NCBI GenBank assembly: GCA_963816985.1
Contig: CAWFMF010000004.1
Coordinates: 62,001 to 126,000, forward strand
Source of the DNA: JAIVJM01 sp963816985
GTDB taxonomy: Bacteria > Acidobacteriota > Blastocatellia > Pyrinomonadales > Pyrinomonadaceae
Direction: 5' to 3'
Length of the DNA stretch: 64,000 bases
Below, piece by piece: positions 8,406 through 17,590 of this stretch; position 1 is the stretch's first letter; each line of letters opens with the position of its first letter. The position numbers were made by a program, and so were the translations under genes. The notes beneath the pieces were generated by a model. The model searched no databases, was not told the DNA's origin, and saw only the letters and a list, made by a program, of their open reading frames with translations.

Positions 8406-9478
8406 AACTTCTCCATCAAATCAACGGTCGTGGCCGCCGCGTCGCCGCGCGCGAGTTGGCGGCTCGCCTCTTCCATGCGCGTGACGCGCGCGGGGTCTCG
8501 GATGAGCGCGTCTATCTCTTTCGCCAGCCGCTCGCCGGTCGCGTCCTGTTGCAGCACCAGCACGCTCGCCCCGGCGTTGGCGAGCGCCTCGGCGTTCTTG
8601 CGCTGGTGGTCGTCAGCCGCGAACGGGAAAGGGACCATGACGGAAGCCTTGCCCGCCGCGATAAGCTCGGCGGTCGTCGTCGCCCCGGCGCGGCACAGAA
8701 CGAGGTCGCTCGCGGCGAAGTGCGCCACCATGTCGTCGAGGTACTTCCGCACGTCGGCCCGCTCGCCCCAACCGGCGTCGCGGTAGCCCTCGCGGACGCG
8801 CTCGAAGTCGGCCTCGCCCGTCTGGTGCACGACGCTCAGAGTGTCGCGGTGCGCGTCCAGATGCGGGAGAGCGGCGACCAACGCTTCGTTAATCGCCCGC
8901 GCGCCTTGCGAGCCGCCGAAGACGAGGAGCGAGAAACGCTCGGCCTCGCGCCGCTTCGCCGGTATCTCAAAGAACTCTCGCCGGACGGGGTTGCCCGTCA
9001 CGACGCCTTTACCACGGAAGAAGGGCAGAGCCTCCTCGAACGAGACCGCCGCCGCGTCGGCGAAGAGCGCGAGCCGCCGGTTCGTGAAACCCGGCAAAGC
9101 GTTCGACTCCATGACGAGCGTGCGGACTCTCATCAGCGCCGCCGTCAAAAGCACCGGCCCCGACACGTAACCGCCCGCGCCCACCACCACGTCCGGCTTG
9201 AACTCGCGTATCAAGCGACGCGCGGCGACAAAACTCTTCGGCAGGAGCGCGAGCCCGCGCAGCTTGCCCGCCGCGCCCACGTTCTTGAGCCCCGCCGATT
9301 CAATGAGCGAAAGTTCAAACCCCGCCTGCGGCACGAGCCGCGTCTCCAAACCCTTCGCCGTCCCGACGAACCGCACTACCGACTCCGCGTCGCGGCGCAT
9401 CAACTCGTTCGCCACCGCGATGCCCGGATAGATGTGCCCGCCCGTCCCGCCCGCGGCGATCAGCACGCGCAGCTTCAT
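8390..9478 (-). CDS. murG: Lipid II synthase MurG (undecaprenyl N-acetylglucosaminyltransferase)
   Basis: GT-B glycosyltransferase that adds GlcNAc to lipid I at the cytoplasmic membrane face to give lipid II. The N-terminal GAAGGTGGHIYPG-type loop, the GGYVSGPVLLTA region, the C-terminal FGGSQGARAIN and the UDP-GlcNAc motif CRAGATTTAELIAAGKASVMVPFPFAADDHQ are all present. I choose ATG 9478 (MKLRVLIAAGG) over an upstream ATG because it overlaps the ftsW stop as ATGA (9475-9478), implying coupled translation. About 362 residues, normal. The C-terminal residues LVFSS and the stop codon come from the word-repeat hairpin at 8293-8405, which suggests the repeat replaced or extended the original terminus. 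Confidence 0.98.
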   Translation of the reverse strand: MKLRVLIAAGGTGGHIYPGIAVANELMRRDAESVVRFVGTAKGLETRLVPQAGFELSLIESAGLKNVGAAGKLRGLALLPKSFVAARRLIREFKPDVVVGAGGYVSGPVLLTAALMRVRTLVMESNALPGFTNRRLALFADAAAVSFEEALPFFRGKGVVTGNPVRREFFEIPAKRREAERFSLLVFGGSQGARAINEALVAALPHLDAHRDTLSVVHQTGEADFERVREGYRDAGWGERADVRKYLDDMVAHFAASDLVLCRAGATTTAELIAAGKASVMVPFPFAADDHQRKNAEALANAGASVLVLQQDATGERLAKEIDALIRDPARVTRMEEASRQLARGDAAATTVDLMEKLVFSS

Positions 9479-10719
9479 CCGAGCAACCGCCACGCGAGCG
9501 TCGCCGCGCCGACGCAGATGAAAGCCGCGCCCTTCAAATAGGCCGAGCCCAGTCGCCTGCCCTTCAAGCTCTCGCTCACCCTGTGCCTCTGCGCGCCCGT
9601 CTCGACCAACGTCTGCCCGCTCTTGAGCCCCGCGTGCTGCGAGATGTTCAAGAGCAAGCCCACCGAGAAGAGCGTCGGGATGAGCGAAGAGCCGCCGTAA
9701 GAGATGAACGGCAGAGGGATGCCCTTCGTCGGCACGAGCGCCAGCACGACGCTCATATTAAAGAGAGCCTGCGCGACTATCCCTGTCACGATGCCGACGC
9801 CGAGAAGCATCCCGAACCTGTCGGGCGCGCGCAGCGCCGCGCGCATCCCCCGCCACAGAAACAACCCGAAGAGAGCGATAACTCCGAGCCCGCCGAGCAG
9901 CCCCAACTCCTCGCTGACCACCGCGAAGATGAAGTCCGAATGCGCGAACGGCAGGAAGAACATCTTCTGCCGCCCCTCCGTAAAGCCGAGCCCGTTGACG
10001 CCGCCCGAACCGACCGCGAGCAGAGACTGGATGATTTGATACCCCGCGCCCTGCGGGTCGGCCCACGGGTCGAGGAAAGTGACGAGCCTCTTCAAACGCC
10101 ACGGCACGAAGAGCAGCAAGCCTCCCAAGCCGACGAGCGCCGGGGCCGCCGCCAACGCCATGTGCGACAAGCGCGCCCCCGCCGTAAAGAGCATCACCGT
10201 GGCGATGACCGCGAGCATCAAGGCCGTCCCTAAGTCGGGCTCCGCCACGACCAGCAACGCCAACACGCCCGTCACCGCCACGCACGGGACGAACGTCCTC
10301 ACGAAAGAACCTTCCGTGCCCGCGCGTCGTTCGAGGAACCTCGCGAGGAAGACGGCGAGCGCAAGCTTGGCAATCTCCGACGGCTGCAAAGAGAAGCCCG
10401 CGAACTTGATCCAACGCCGCGCGCCGTTGATGGGCGAGAAGGCGAAGACCACGACGAGCAGCACGAGCGTCAAACCGAGCAGCCCGTAAGCCAGCGTCGA
10501 ACTCCGCAGCCGCGTGTAATCGAACCGCATCCCCAGAAGCATCACGCCGAGGCCGAGCACCGTCCACACGGCCTGACGGAAGACGTAGTGGTATTGCGTG
10601 TGGCCCGTCTCGCTCGCCGCGACGACCGCCGACGCGCTGTAGACCATAATCACGCCGAACAGCGCCAGCGCCACCACGCCCGCGAACAACCACTCGTCTG
10701 CTTGTAGCTTTCGAGCCAT
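9475..10719 (-). CDS. ftsW: Lipid II polymerase / SEDS protein FtsW
   Basis: SEDS-family glycosyltransferase that polymerises septal peptidoglycan with its partner PBP (FtsI). 414 residues, about ten membrane segments. Family signatures: VYSASAVVA in TM1, WIKFAGFSLQPSEIAKLALAVFLA, the loop PFAHSDFIFAVVSEELGLLG and the C-terminal PLPFISYGGSSL. The basic C-terminal tail (SESLKGRRLGSAYLKG) is followed by an extra hydrophobic stretch ending WRLLG. The stop overlaps murG. The start at ATG 10719 lies just after the hairpin shared with murD's 3' end. Confidence 0.97.
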   Translation of the reverse strand: MARKLQADEWLFAGVVALALFGVIMVYSASAVVAASETGHTQYHYVFRQAVWTVLGLGVMLLGMRFDYTRLRSSTLAYGLLGLTLVLLVVVFAFSPINGARRWIKFAGFSLQPSEIAKLALAVFLARFLERRAGTEGSFVRTFVPCVAVTGVLALLVVAEPDLGTALMLAVIATVMLFTAGARLSHMALAAAPALVGLGGLLLFVPWRLKRLVTFLDPWADPQGAGYQIIQSLLAVGSGGVNGLGFTEGRQKMFFLPFAHSDFIFAVVSEELGLLGGLGVIALFGLFLWRGMRAALRAPDRFGMLLGVGIVTGIVAQALFNMSVVLALVPTKGIPLPFISYGGSSLIPTLFSVGLLLNISQHAGLKSGQTLVETGAQRHRVSESLKGRRLGSAYLKGAAFICVGAATLAWRLLG

Positions 10720-10729
10720 AAAAATCCAA

Positions 10730-10809
10730 CGATGAATGCGGAATGATGAATGATGAATTAAGAAGAGACGCCCGCATTTGTCTTCTCATTCATCACTCCG
10801 CATTCGTCG
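10730..10809. repeat. Hairpin, GATGAATGCGGAATGATGAATGA word family
   Basis: Arms 10730-10753 and 10786-10809 match at 22 of 24 positions; similar words extend a little further on both sides. The right arm, the loop and part of the left arm lie inside the murD reading frame, so the element encodes the MurD C-terminus. The same word set recurs at 13335-13417 and 58604-58678. Confidence 0.85.
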
Positions 10810-12177
10810 TTCATCATTTGTCTGACCGCTTCCTTGAACACACGCCCACGATGCTCGTAGCTCTGGAACATGTCGAAGCTCGCGCACGCAGGCGCGAGCA
10901 GGACGACATCGCCGGGCCGGGCCGCCGCGTGCGCGCGCCGCACGGCGTCCGTCAAATCTTCGGCGCGTTGGACGGGGACGATGCCCCCCAATTCCGACTC
11001 GATGCGCGCGGCGTCTTCGCCGAGGGTGACGAGCGCGCGGCCCTTCGAGCGGATGAGCGGCGCGAGCGGCGCGTAAGGCGCGTTCTTCCCGCGACCGCCG
11101 AGGATGAGGACGATATTGCCGGGCTCGTCCGCCAGGGCTTCGAGCGCCTTCAGGGCCGCGTCCACGTTCGTCGCCTTCGAGTCGTTGTAGAAAGTCACGC
11201 CCTCGACTTCGGCGACGCGCTCAAGCCTGTGCTCGACGGGCGCGAAGCGGCGCACGGTCTCGCGCATCGAGTCGGGCGTCGCGCCGCACGCGAGCCCCGC
11301 GGCCAGAGCCGCCAGCACGTTCTGCGCGTTGTGCAAGCCCTTCAACTGCATCTCGTCCCTCGACATCAGACACGCGCTCGCCGCCCCTGCTCGTGCGCGC
11401 CACGAACTCGCGACCGCCGCGCAAAAACAACCCCTCTTCCAACTCTCGCTCGACGCTAAAGAGCGTGACGTGCGCCTCCAACCCTCTCGCCCACGAAGAG
11501 ACGATGGGGTCGTCGGCGTTCAGCACCGCCAAATCGCCTTCGGCCTGATTCATAAAAATCCTGTGCTTCGCCGCGCCGTAGTCCGTCAGAGACTCGTACC
11601 TGTCCATGTGGTCGGGCATGAGGTTCAGCACGACCGCCACCGTGGGCCGGAAGTCGCGGATGGTTTCGAGCTGGTAGCTCGAAAGCTCCGCCACCGTCCA
11701 ACCGTCCTCGCGCGACTCCTCGGCGAGCGAGATGAGCGGCGTCCCGATGTTGCCGCCGACCTGCACGGGAATCCCCGCGTCCTTCAAAATCTCGCCGACG
11801 AGCGTCGTCGTCGTCGTCTTCCCGTTCGTCCCCGTGATGCCGACCACGCGCCCGCGCATAAAACGCCACGCCAGTTCGACCTCGCCGATGACCTCCGCGC
11901 CCGCCCTCTCGGCGTAGCGCACCGGGATGCTCTTCGTCGGCACGCCCGGACTCAAGACGACCAGCTCAATCTGGTCTAAGAGCCACGAAGGGACTTCGCC
12001 CGCCAGCAACCCGACCACCCCGTCCGACTTCAACGCTAACGCCTCGTTCGACCACTCGATGAGAGGCTTCCGGTCGTTCAAGGCGACGACCGCGCCCCGC
12101 GCCGCGAGGAACCTCGCCGCCGCCACCCCGCTCCGGCCCGCGCCGATGACCAGAACTTTTTTGCCGTCTACTTCCAA
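10758..12177 (-). CDS. murD: UDP-N-acetylmuramoylalanine--D-glutamate ligase MurD (frameshifted reading frame)
   Basis: Mur ligase that adds D-Glu to UDP-MurNAc-L-Ala. The N-terminal part (from TTG 12177, VLVIGAGRSGVAAARFLA, P-loop GITGTNGKTTTTTLVGE, LNLMPDHMDRY) stays open past the break to 11221. The C-terminal part (MQLKGLHNAQNVLAALA, FYNDSKATNVDAALKAL, LILGGRGKN, LLAPACASFDMFQSYEHRG) is in another frame, open from 11366 to 10758. Continuity requires removing one base near 11370, between TSRGGERV and LMSRDEMQLKG. murD is essential, so a sequence error is more likely than a pseudogene. The last ~19 residues (from MMNDECGVMN) are encoded by the word-repeat hairpin and are not part of the family fold. 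The start lies one base from the mraY stop. Confidence 0.93.
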
Positions 12178-12178
12178 G

Positions 12179-13327
12179 TCACCTCAGTTTCAACGTCGTC
12201 AGGCTCAGCAGCGCGAACAGAACCGCGATGATGAGGAAGCGGAAGACGATCTTCGGCTCCTTCCACCCGCGCTCGCCGACCTCGAAGTGGTGGTGGAGCG
12301 GGGCCATCTTGAAGATGCGGCGGCCCGTCATCTTGAAGGACGCGACCTGTATCATCACCGACAGCGCCTCGACGACGTAGACGCCGCCGACGAGTAAGAG
12401 GATGAACTCCTGCTTCGTGAGCACGCCGATGGTCCCGATGGCCCCGCCGATGGCGAGGCTCCCCACGTCGCCCATGAAGACCTCGGCGGGCGGCGCGTTG
12501 AACCACAGAAAGCCCAGACTCGCCCCGACCATCGCCCCGCAGAAGACCGTCAGTTCGCCGATCTCCTTCTGGTGTTCGAGCCCCAGACGCTCGGCCCAGC
12601 GCAAATCGCCCGTCACATACGTGAAGGCCGTCAGCGCGCCCATCGCCACCACCGTCACGCTGATGGCGAGTCCGTCCAGCCCGTCCGTCAGGTTCACCGC
12701 GTTCGAGAAGCCGAGCAGCACAATCGCGATGAACGGCAGATAGAGCAGCGGCCCGATGTCCGTCACGCGGCTGATGGCCGTCTGCTTGAAGAACGGGATG
12801 CTCAGCTTCCAGGAGTAGTCGGCGAAGCCGTAGTACGTGCACGCGTAGAGCGCGACCCACACGCCGACGGCAATCAGCAACTGCCCCACGAGCTTCTTCC
12901 GGCCCGTCAGGCCCAGACTCTGCTTGCGCGAGACCTTCTCGTAATCGTCGGCGAACCCGATGAGCGCGAAGAGGAGCGTCGCAATCAGAATGATCCAGAC
13001 GTAGAGGCTCGAAAGCTTCGCCCACAGCAGAGTCGAGATGACGACCGAGCCGATGATGAGCACGCCGCCCATCGTCGGCGTCCCCCGCTTGGCCTGATGC
13101 GCCTGCGGCCCCTCGGCGCGAATCTCCTGCCCGATCTTCAGACGCCTCAGCGCCTCGATGACGCGGCTCCCGAAGACGAGCGAGATGAGCAAGGCCGTGA
13201 TCGCGGCGTAGGCCGTGCGGAACGTCACGTACTGAAAGACGTTCAGCGCCTTGACGAAGTAGGACTCGCCCCCCCCGCCCGCCGTGAGCGACTTAAAGAG
13301 CCATTCGTAAAAGATGTAGTAGATCAT
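12179..13327 (-). CDS. mraY: Phospho-N-acetylmuramoyl-pentapeptide-transferase MraY
   Basis: Polytopic membrane enzyme that transfers phospho-MurNAc-pentapeptide to undecaprenyl phosphate, giving lipid I. 382 residues, about ten membrane segments. Signatures: the GTPTMGG motif, FADDYEKV (paired Asp), NAVNLTDGLDGLA, FMGDVGSLAIGG and the MAPLHHHFE histidine motif. The C-terminal TM ends LLSLTTLKLR. The stop is one base from the murD start. Upstream, a hairpin separates it from murF. Confidence 0.98.
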   Translation of the reverse strand: MIYYIFYEWLFKSLTAGGGGESYFVKALNVFQYVTFRTAYAAITALLISLVFGSRVIEALRRLKIGQEIRAEGPQAHQAKRGTPTMGGVLIIGSVVISTLLWAKLSSLYVWIILIATLLFALIGFADDYEKVSRKQSLGLTGRKKLVGQLLIAVGVWVALYACTYYGFADYSWKLSIPFFKQTAISRVTDIGPLLYLPFIAIVLLGFSNAVNLTDGLDGLAISVTVVAMGALTAFTYVTGDLRWAERLGLEHQKEIGELTVFCGAMVGASLGFLWFNAPPAEVFMGDVGSLAIGGAIGTIGVLTKQEFILLLVGGVYVVEALSVMIQVASFKMTGRRIFKMAPLHHHFEVGERGWKEPKIVFRFLIIAVLFALLSLTTLKLR

Positions 13328-13334
13328 CGTTTTG

Positions 13335-13417
13335 AAATGATGAATGCGGAATGATGAATGATGAATTAAAAACAGAAGCCGCTTGTCTTCTCATTCATCA
13401 TTCATCGCTCATCATTT
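13335..13417. repeat. Hairpin, GATGAATGATGAATG word family, overlapping murF end
   Basis: Left arm around 13335-13366 and right arm 13393-13417, built of ATGATGAATG/GCGGAATGATG words with local mismatches. The right arm overlaps the murF 3' end: the final residues MMSDE and the stop are encoded by it. The same word set occurs at 10730-10809 and 58604-58678. Confidence 0.82.
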
Positions 13418-14873
13418 GTTCGTATCGCTCTTTCAAACGCCCGATTACCTTCTCCGTGTGGACGCCGCGCGAGCCCTTAACGAGAACGAGGTCGCCCTCC
13501 CTGACGAACGCGGCGAGCGCCTCCGCGGCCTCTTCCGAGTTCTCGAAGAAGGCCGTGTTGGCCTCCCTCATGCCGCCCTCTCGCGCGCCCTCGACCAACT
13601 CCCGCGCGTGCCCCTCGACGCCCCACACAACATCTAAACCGAAGCCCGCGACTTCCCGGCCCGTCTCGCGGTGAATCTCCGCCGACTCCGTGCCGAGTTC
13701 CCGCATCTCGCCCGCCACGACGATTCGCCTCCGAACATTCTCGCCGCCTTGCGCTATCGCCTCGGCCATCGCCAGCAGCGAGCGCGGGTTCGAGTTGTAC
13801 GAGTCGTCAACGACCGTGAAGCCCTCACCGAAGCTCAGCACCTCGCCCCGCATCTGCGAGGGCGCGGCGGTCTTGAGCGCCTCCGCAATCTCCTGCGCGC
13901 CCATCCCGAAGCAGTGCGCGACCGCCGAGGCCGCGAGCGCGTTCAAGAGGTTGTGCCTGCCCGGCATCGGCAACTCCGCCCGCGCGCTCCCCGAAGGCGT
14001 GTGCAGAAGGAAGCGGCTCAAGCCCAACCCCGCCCTCTCAACTTCCGTGGCCGTCACGTCCGCCTTCTGCTCCAACCCGAAGGTCAAGACCGGCCCCGAA
14101 TGTTTCGCGCGCATCGCCGCGACGCGCTCGTCGTCGGCGTTGAGGATGGCCGTCCCGCCCGGCTTCAAGCCTTCGACGAGTTGCGCCTTGCCCGCCGCGA
14201 TGGCCTCGACCGAGCCCATGAATTCGAGGTGCACGGGCGCGACGTTGACGACCACCGCGAAGTCCGGCGGCGCGACCAGACAGTGGCGTGCAATCTCGCC
14301 CGGCATGGACATCCCCATCTCAAGCACGGCCACGTCGAAGTCCGAGGGCCTTGCGCCTTCCGACTCCATCTGCAAGACCGAGAGCGCCACGCCCAGCTCG
14401 TTGTTGAAGTTCTTGCGGCTCCGCAAGACCCTCTGCCCAGTGTGTCCGAGGACGTGCGCCGTCAAGTCCTTCGTCGTCGTTTTCCCTGCGCTCCCCGTGA
14501 TACCGACGACCCGACGGCCCCACTCATCTATGACTCCGCGCGCGACCGCTTGCAAGGCCGCGATGACATCTTCGACGAGCAGCAGGCGGTCGGCGTAAAG
14601 GCCGAGCGTCTCGTCGCCCTCAACCCTCGCAGCGCGCGCCACGCAGGCCGCCGCGCCGCTCTCGAACGCCTGCGGGATGAAGTCGTGCGCGTCGGCGAAC
14701 GAGGTGGCCGTGAAGCAGTGGCGGCGGTAGTCTTCGGGCGAGAGCGCGAAGAACAGATCGCCCGCCACGATGCCGCGCGAGTCAATCGCAAATCCGAGTA
14801 TTTCCTTGTCAAAGAGCGTTTCGCCCGCCCCTGTCGAGGCGCGCATCAAACCCGCTGCTTCTCTTATTTTCAA
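13398..14873 (-). CDS. murF: UDP-N-acetylmuramoyl-tripeptide--D-alanyl-D-alanine ligase MurF
   Basis: Mur ligase that adds D-Ala-D-Ala to UDP-MurNAc-tripeptide. 491 residues. Motifs: FAIDSRGIVAGDLFFAL in the N-terminal domain, GITGSAGKTTTKDLTAHVL (P-loop), NFNNELGVALSVL, EMGMSMPGEI and NVAPVHLEFMGS, then the C-terminal DDSYNSNPRSLLAMAE. NNELG and DSYNSNP are MurF-specific and rule out MurE. The gene lies after a 511-bp gap downstream of ftsI, where murE would be expected. The last five residues (MMSDE) come from the adjacent hairpin. Confidence 0.97.
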   Translation of the reverse strand: MKIREAAGLMRASTGAGETLFDKEILGFAIDSRGIVAGDLFFALSPEDYRRHCFTATSFADAHDFIPQAFESGAAACVARAARVEGDETLGLYADRLLLVEDVIAALQAVARGVIDEWGRRVVGITGSAGKTTTKDLTAHVLGHTGQRVLRSRKNFNNELGVALSVLQMESEGARPSDFDVAVLEMGMSMPGEIARHCLVAPPDFAVVVNVAPVHLEFMGSVEAIAAGKAQLVEGLKPGGTAILNADDERVAAMRAKHSGPVLTFGLEQKADVTATEVERAGLGLSRFLLHTPSGSARAELPMPGRHNLLNALAASAVAHCFGMGAQEIAEALKTAAPSQMRGEVLSFGEGFTVVDDSYNSNPRSLLAMAEAIAQGGENVRRRIVVAGEMRELGTESAEIHRETGREVAGFGLDVVWGVEGHARELVEGAREGGMREANTAFFENSEEAAEALAAFVREGDLVLVKGSRGVHTEKVIGRLKERYEQMMSDE

Positions 14874-15384
14874 ACCCGTTCTCTACCCTTCGGCGCATGG
14901 ATTTGTCGTCCGCCAAACGCCGTCCGGAGGAGAGCGGGCTGACGGCTCAGGGCTTCGCCTTGAACCCCCCGGACGTGACGGAAGCGCCGATTATTTCGGC
15001 CCCTTCCGCCGGCAAAATTTCGGCGGGAGACGACTCGCGCCCGGCTATTCTGCGCGTCGCGCGCCCGCGGCGCAAACGCTCGCGGCAGTCGGCAATTCGT
15101 CGTCTCATTTCGTCTCCCTGAAAGCTCACACGCGGCGAAAAACTGAACGGGGCCTTCTGATTTCGCATCTGTTCGTTCCGAGGTCTGACACCGGGTTTCC
15201 AACTCCGTCCGACTTCGACAAGGGGGTGTCGGGCGGGAAAAGCTCTCTACTTATAATGTCTCGGATTTGAGATTTGAGATTTCAAATCCGAGACATTTCA
15301 AACCATGACTCTCAAACATCTGTCTCGCGTCAACTGCGGACTCACTTCAATCGCAAATCCAAAATCCAAAATCAAAAATGGCTC
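14874..15384. other. 511-bp gap where murE is expected
   Basis: Between ftsI and murF on the minus strand, where most dcw clusters carry murE. All six frames were read. None gives a Mur ligase P-loop or any MurE motif, and the short open frames are low-complexity Arg/Ala-rich strings. The segment contains the hairpin at 15255-15297 and a run of AAATCCAAAATC words near 15350-15380. I see no gene in it. Confidence 0.7.
15255..15297. repeat. Perfect short hairpin, CGGATTTGAGATTT words
   Basis: Arms 15255-15270 and 15282-15297 are a perfect 16-nt inverted repeat (AATGTCTCGGATTTGA) with an 11-nt loop of the same GATTTGAGATT words. It shares vocabulary with the interior of 8293-8405 and with 19112-19146. 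Confidence 0.85.
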
Positions 15385-17493
15385 TCAGTCGCTTCTGCCG
15401 AACTCGATGCGGACGGTCTGACCGGCTTCGAGCCGCGCGCCGACCGAAGGGCTTTGACGCAGGGCGCGGCCCTCGCCGTAGGCTTCGAGTTCGAGACCGA
15501 GCTGCGCGCAGACCCGCGCCACGTCGCGCACGCTCCGGCCACGCAGGTCGGGCATCAAGAGCGCGCGACCGCCCGCCGACGCATACACCACCTCGCGGAT
15601 TTCGCCGCCGCTCGAAAGGCTCTCGCCCCGCATCACGACCGGCAGGTTGGACGGCTGTTGGGCAGCTCCTTCATCATCCTTCGCCGCGCCCTCAAATCCT
15701 TGCGCGCGCGTTGCGGAGGCCATGAGCTGCGGCGTCGAAATCGTCGGCTCTTCAATCTCCTCGTCGGGCATCACGTCGAGGTACGGCAGAATCTGGTCGG
15801 CGATTTCGCGGAAGATGGGCGCGGCCACGTCGCCTCCGTGGTACGCGCCGACCGGCTCGTCCACGACGACGACGATGACGACCGAAGGATTCTCGACCGG
15901 CGCGAAGCCGACGAACGAGGCGACGTGCTTCGTCTTCGAGTAGGCGCGCGTCTTCGGGTCAATCTTCTGCGCCGTGCCGGTCTTGCCCGCCGCCGTGTAG
16001 CCTTCGAGCTGCGCCCGCTTCGCCGTCCCCTTCAAAGTCACCGTCTCCAGCATCCGCCGGATGGTCTGCGCCGTCTCCGCGCTGATGACGCGCCGCGCTT
16101 CGGGCTCCGCGCGCCGCACCACCTGCCCGTCGGCTCCGCGCTCCTCGCGCACCAGATGCGGCGCGACGCGCACGCCGTCGTTGGCGAGCGCGCCGAAGGC
16201 CGAAGCCATCTGCAAAGGCGTGACGCCGACCTCCTGACCGATGGCAATGGAGCCGATGGAACTCGGCTGCCACTTCTCGACTTTCCGCAAGAGCCCCGCC
16301 GTCTCGCCCGTCAGCTCGACGCCCGTCTTCGAGCCGAAGCCGAAGCGGCGCATGTAGTCGTACATCCGCTGGTTGCCGACCCGCATGCCGAGCTTGATGG
16401 CCGCGACGTTCGAAGACTTGGCGAGCGCCTCGGTCGCCGTCAGCGTGCCGTAGGGCGTGTGGTCGCGGACGAAGCGACCGAAGACGTTGATGCCGCCGCC
16501 GAGGCAGTCAATCTTCTCGTCGGGCTGCACCAGCTTCTCTTCGAGCGCGGCGGAGAAGGCCACGACCTTGAAGGTCGAGCCCGGCTCGTAGATGTTCTGT
16601 AAGGACTCGTTGCGTCGCGCCTCAAGGCTCGTCCCCGAAGCCGCGTTCGGGTCGAACGAAGGCGCGTTGGCGAGCGCGAGAATCTCGCCCGTCTTCGGGT
16701 CGAGCACGATGGCCGCGCCCGACTTGGCGTGCGCGCGCTCGACCGCCGCCGCGAGCGCCTGCTCCGTCCTGTACTGCACGGTCTGGTCAATCGTCAGCAC
16801 CAGACTCTGTCCGGGCCGCGCCGCGTCGCCCGTGCTCTCGAACGTGCCGCGCCGCGCGTCGCGCCCGACGACGAGGCGGCCCTCGTCGCCAGAGAGCGAA
16901 GCGTTGAAGACCTGCTCGACGCCGCCCAAGCCCTTCTCGTCCAGATCAACGAAGCCGAGCACGTGCGCCGCCAGCCCGCCGTTCGGGTAGCGACGCTGCG
17001 GCTCCTGCATCGAGTAGACACCCTTAATCTTCAGCTCTTGGACGGCGCGCGACTGCTCGTCGCTCACCTTGCGCGCGAGCCAGACGAAGCTGCGCCGCGA
17101 CTCCTTCGCCTGCTTGAGCCGCGTCGAGAGCGCCACTGCGTCGAGGCCGAGTGCGCGTGCTAAAGCCGACGCCGCCGCCTCCGCGTTCTCCAACTCGCCC
17201 GGCGCGGCGAAGAACGAGTCCGTGTCCACGCTGCGCGCAAGTTCGCGCCCCTTGCGGTCGAGGATGAGGCCGCGCGTCGGCGCGAGCTTCTCGACGTTCA
17301 ACTGCTGCGCCCGCGCGCGCTTCGTCAGGTCTTCGTGCCGCGAGATTTGCAGGTAGGCCAGACGCGCCCCGACCGCCAACATCCAGACGCAAAGAAAAAC
17401 GGCGACCACTAAAGCACGCCGCCGTGAGACATCGGGACGCTGTGTGCGCTCTGAACCGTAACGTTCCGGCATATTCGGGGACGGCCCTTTCAT
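15385..17493 (-). CDS. ftsI: Division transpeptidase FtsI/PBP3-type class B penicillin-binding protein with PASTA domain
   Basis: Septal D,D-transpeptidase that cross-links peptidoglycan, partner of FtsW. 702 residues. It has one N-terminal membrane segment (about 27-46) and a pedestal domain with the RGLILDRKGRELA motif. In the transpeptidase domain the SxxK motif STFK has its nucleophile at Ser306, the SxN motif SSN is at 360-362 and the KTGT motif at 504-507. After a linker of about 70 residues, a single PASTA domain covers about residues 640-702 (MPDLRGRSVRDVARV...TVRIEF). GGGAG-type spacing before ATG 17493 (GGGAGAACG) supports the start. It follows ftsL and precedes the murE-less gap. 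Confidence 0.95.
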   Translation of the reverse strand: MKGPSPNMPERYGSERTQRPDVSRRRALVVAVFLCVWMLAVGARLAYLQISRHEDLTKRARAQQLNVEKLAPTRGLILDRKGRELARSVDTDSFFAAPGELENAEAAASALARALGLDAVALSTRLKQAKESRRSFVWLARKVSDEQSRAVQELKIKGVYSMQEPQRRYPNGGLAAHVLGFVDLDEKGLGGVEQVFNASLSGDEGRLVVGRDARRGTFESTGDAARPGQSLVLTIDQTVQYRTEQALAAAVERAHAKSGAAIVLDPKTGEILALANAPSFDPNAASGTSLEARRNESLQNIYEPGSTFKVVAFSAALEEKLVQPDEKIDCLGGGINVFGRFVRDHTPYGTLTATEALAKSSNVAAIKLGMRVGNQRMYDYMRRFGFGSKTGVELTGETAGLLRKVEKWQPSSIGSIAIGQEVGVTPLQMASAFGALANDGVRVAPHLVREERGADGQVVRRAEPEARRVISAETAQTIRRMLETVTLKGTAKRAQLEGYTAAGKTGTAQKIDPKTRAYSKTKHVASFVGFAPVENPSVVIVVVVDEPVGAYHGGDVAAPIFREIADQILPYLDVMPDEEIEEPTISTPQLMASATRAQGFEGAAKDDEGAAQQPSNLPVVMRGESLSSGGEIREVVYASAGGRALLMPDLRGRSVRDVARVCAQLGLELEAYGEGRALRQSPSVGARLEAGQTVRIEFGRSD

Positions 17494-17590
17494 CGTTCTC
17501 CCGTCTTGCGGCGCGTGCCCGACCTAGCGTCGGGAAGAAGTGGGGCTGCGCGGTTACTCGGCGACTACTCGATGGCGAATCCTTTCCCGG

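Noticed and set aside
14870..15202. Minus-strand open frame in the ftsI-murF gap as a murE remnant
   Set aside because: The translated frames contain no Mur ligase motif (P-loop GTNGKT, DNPR) and are low-complexity Arg-rich strings.
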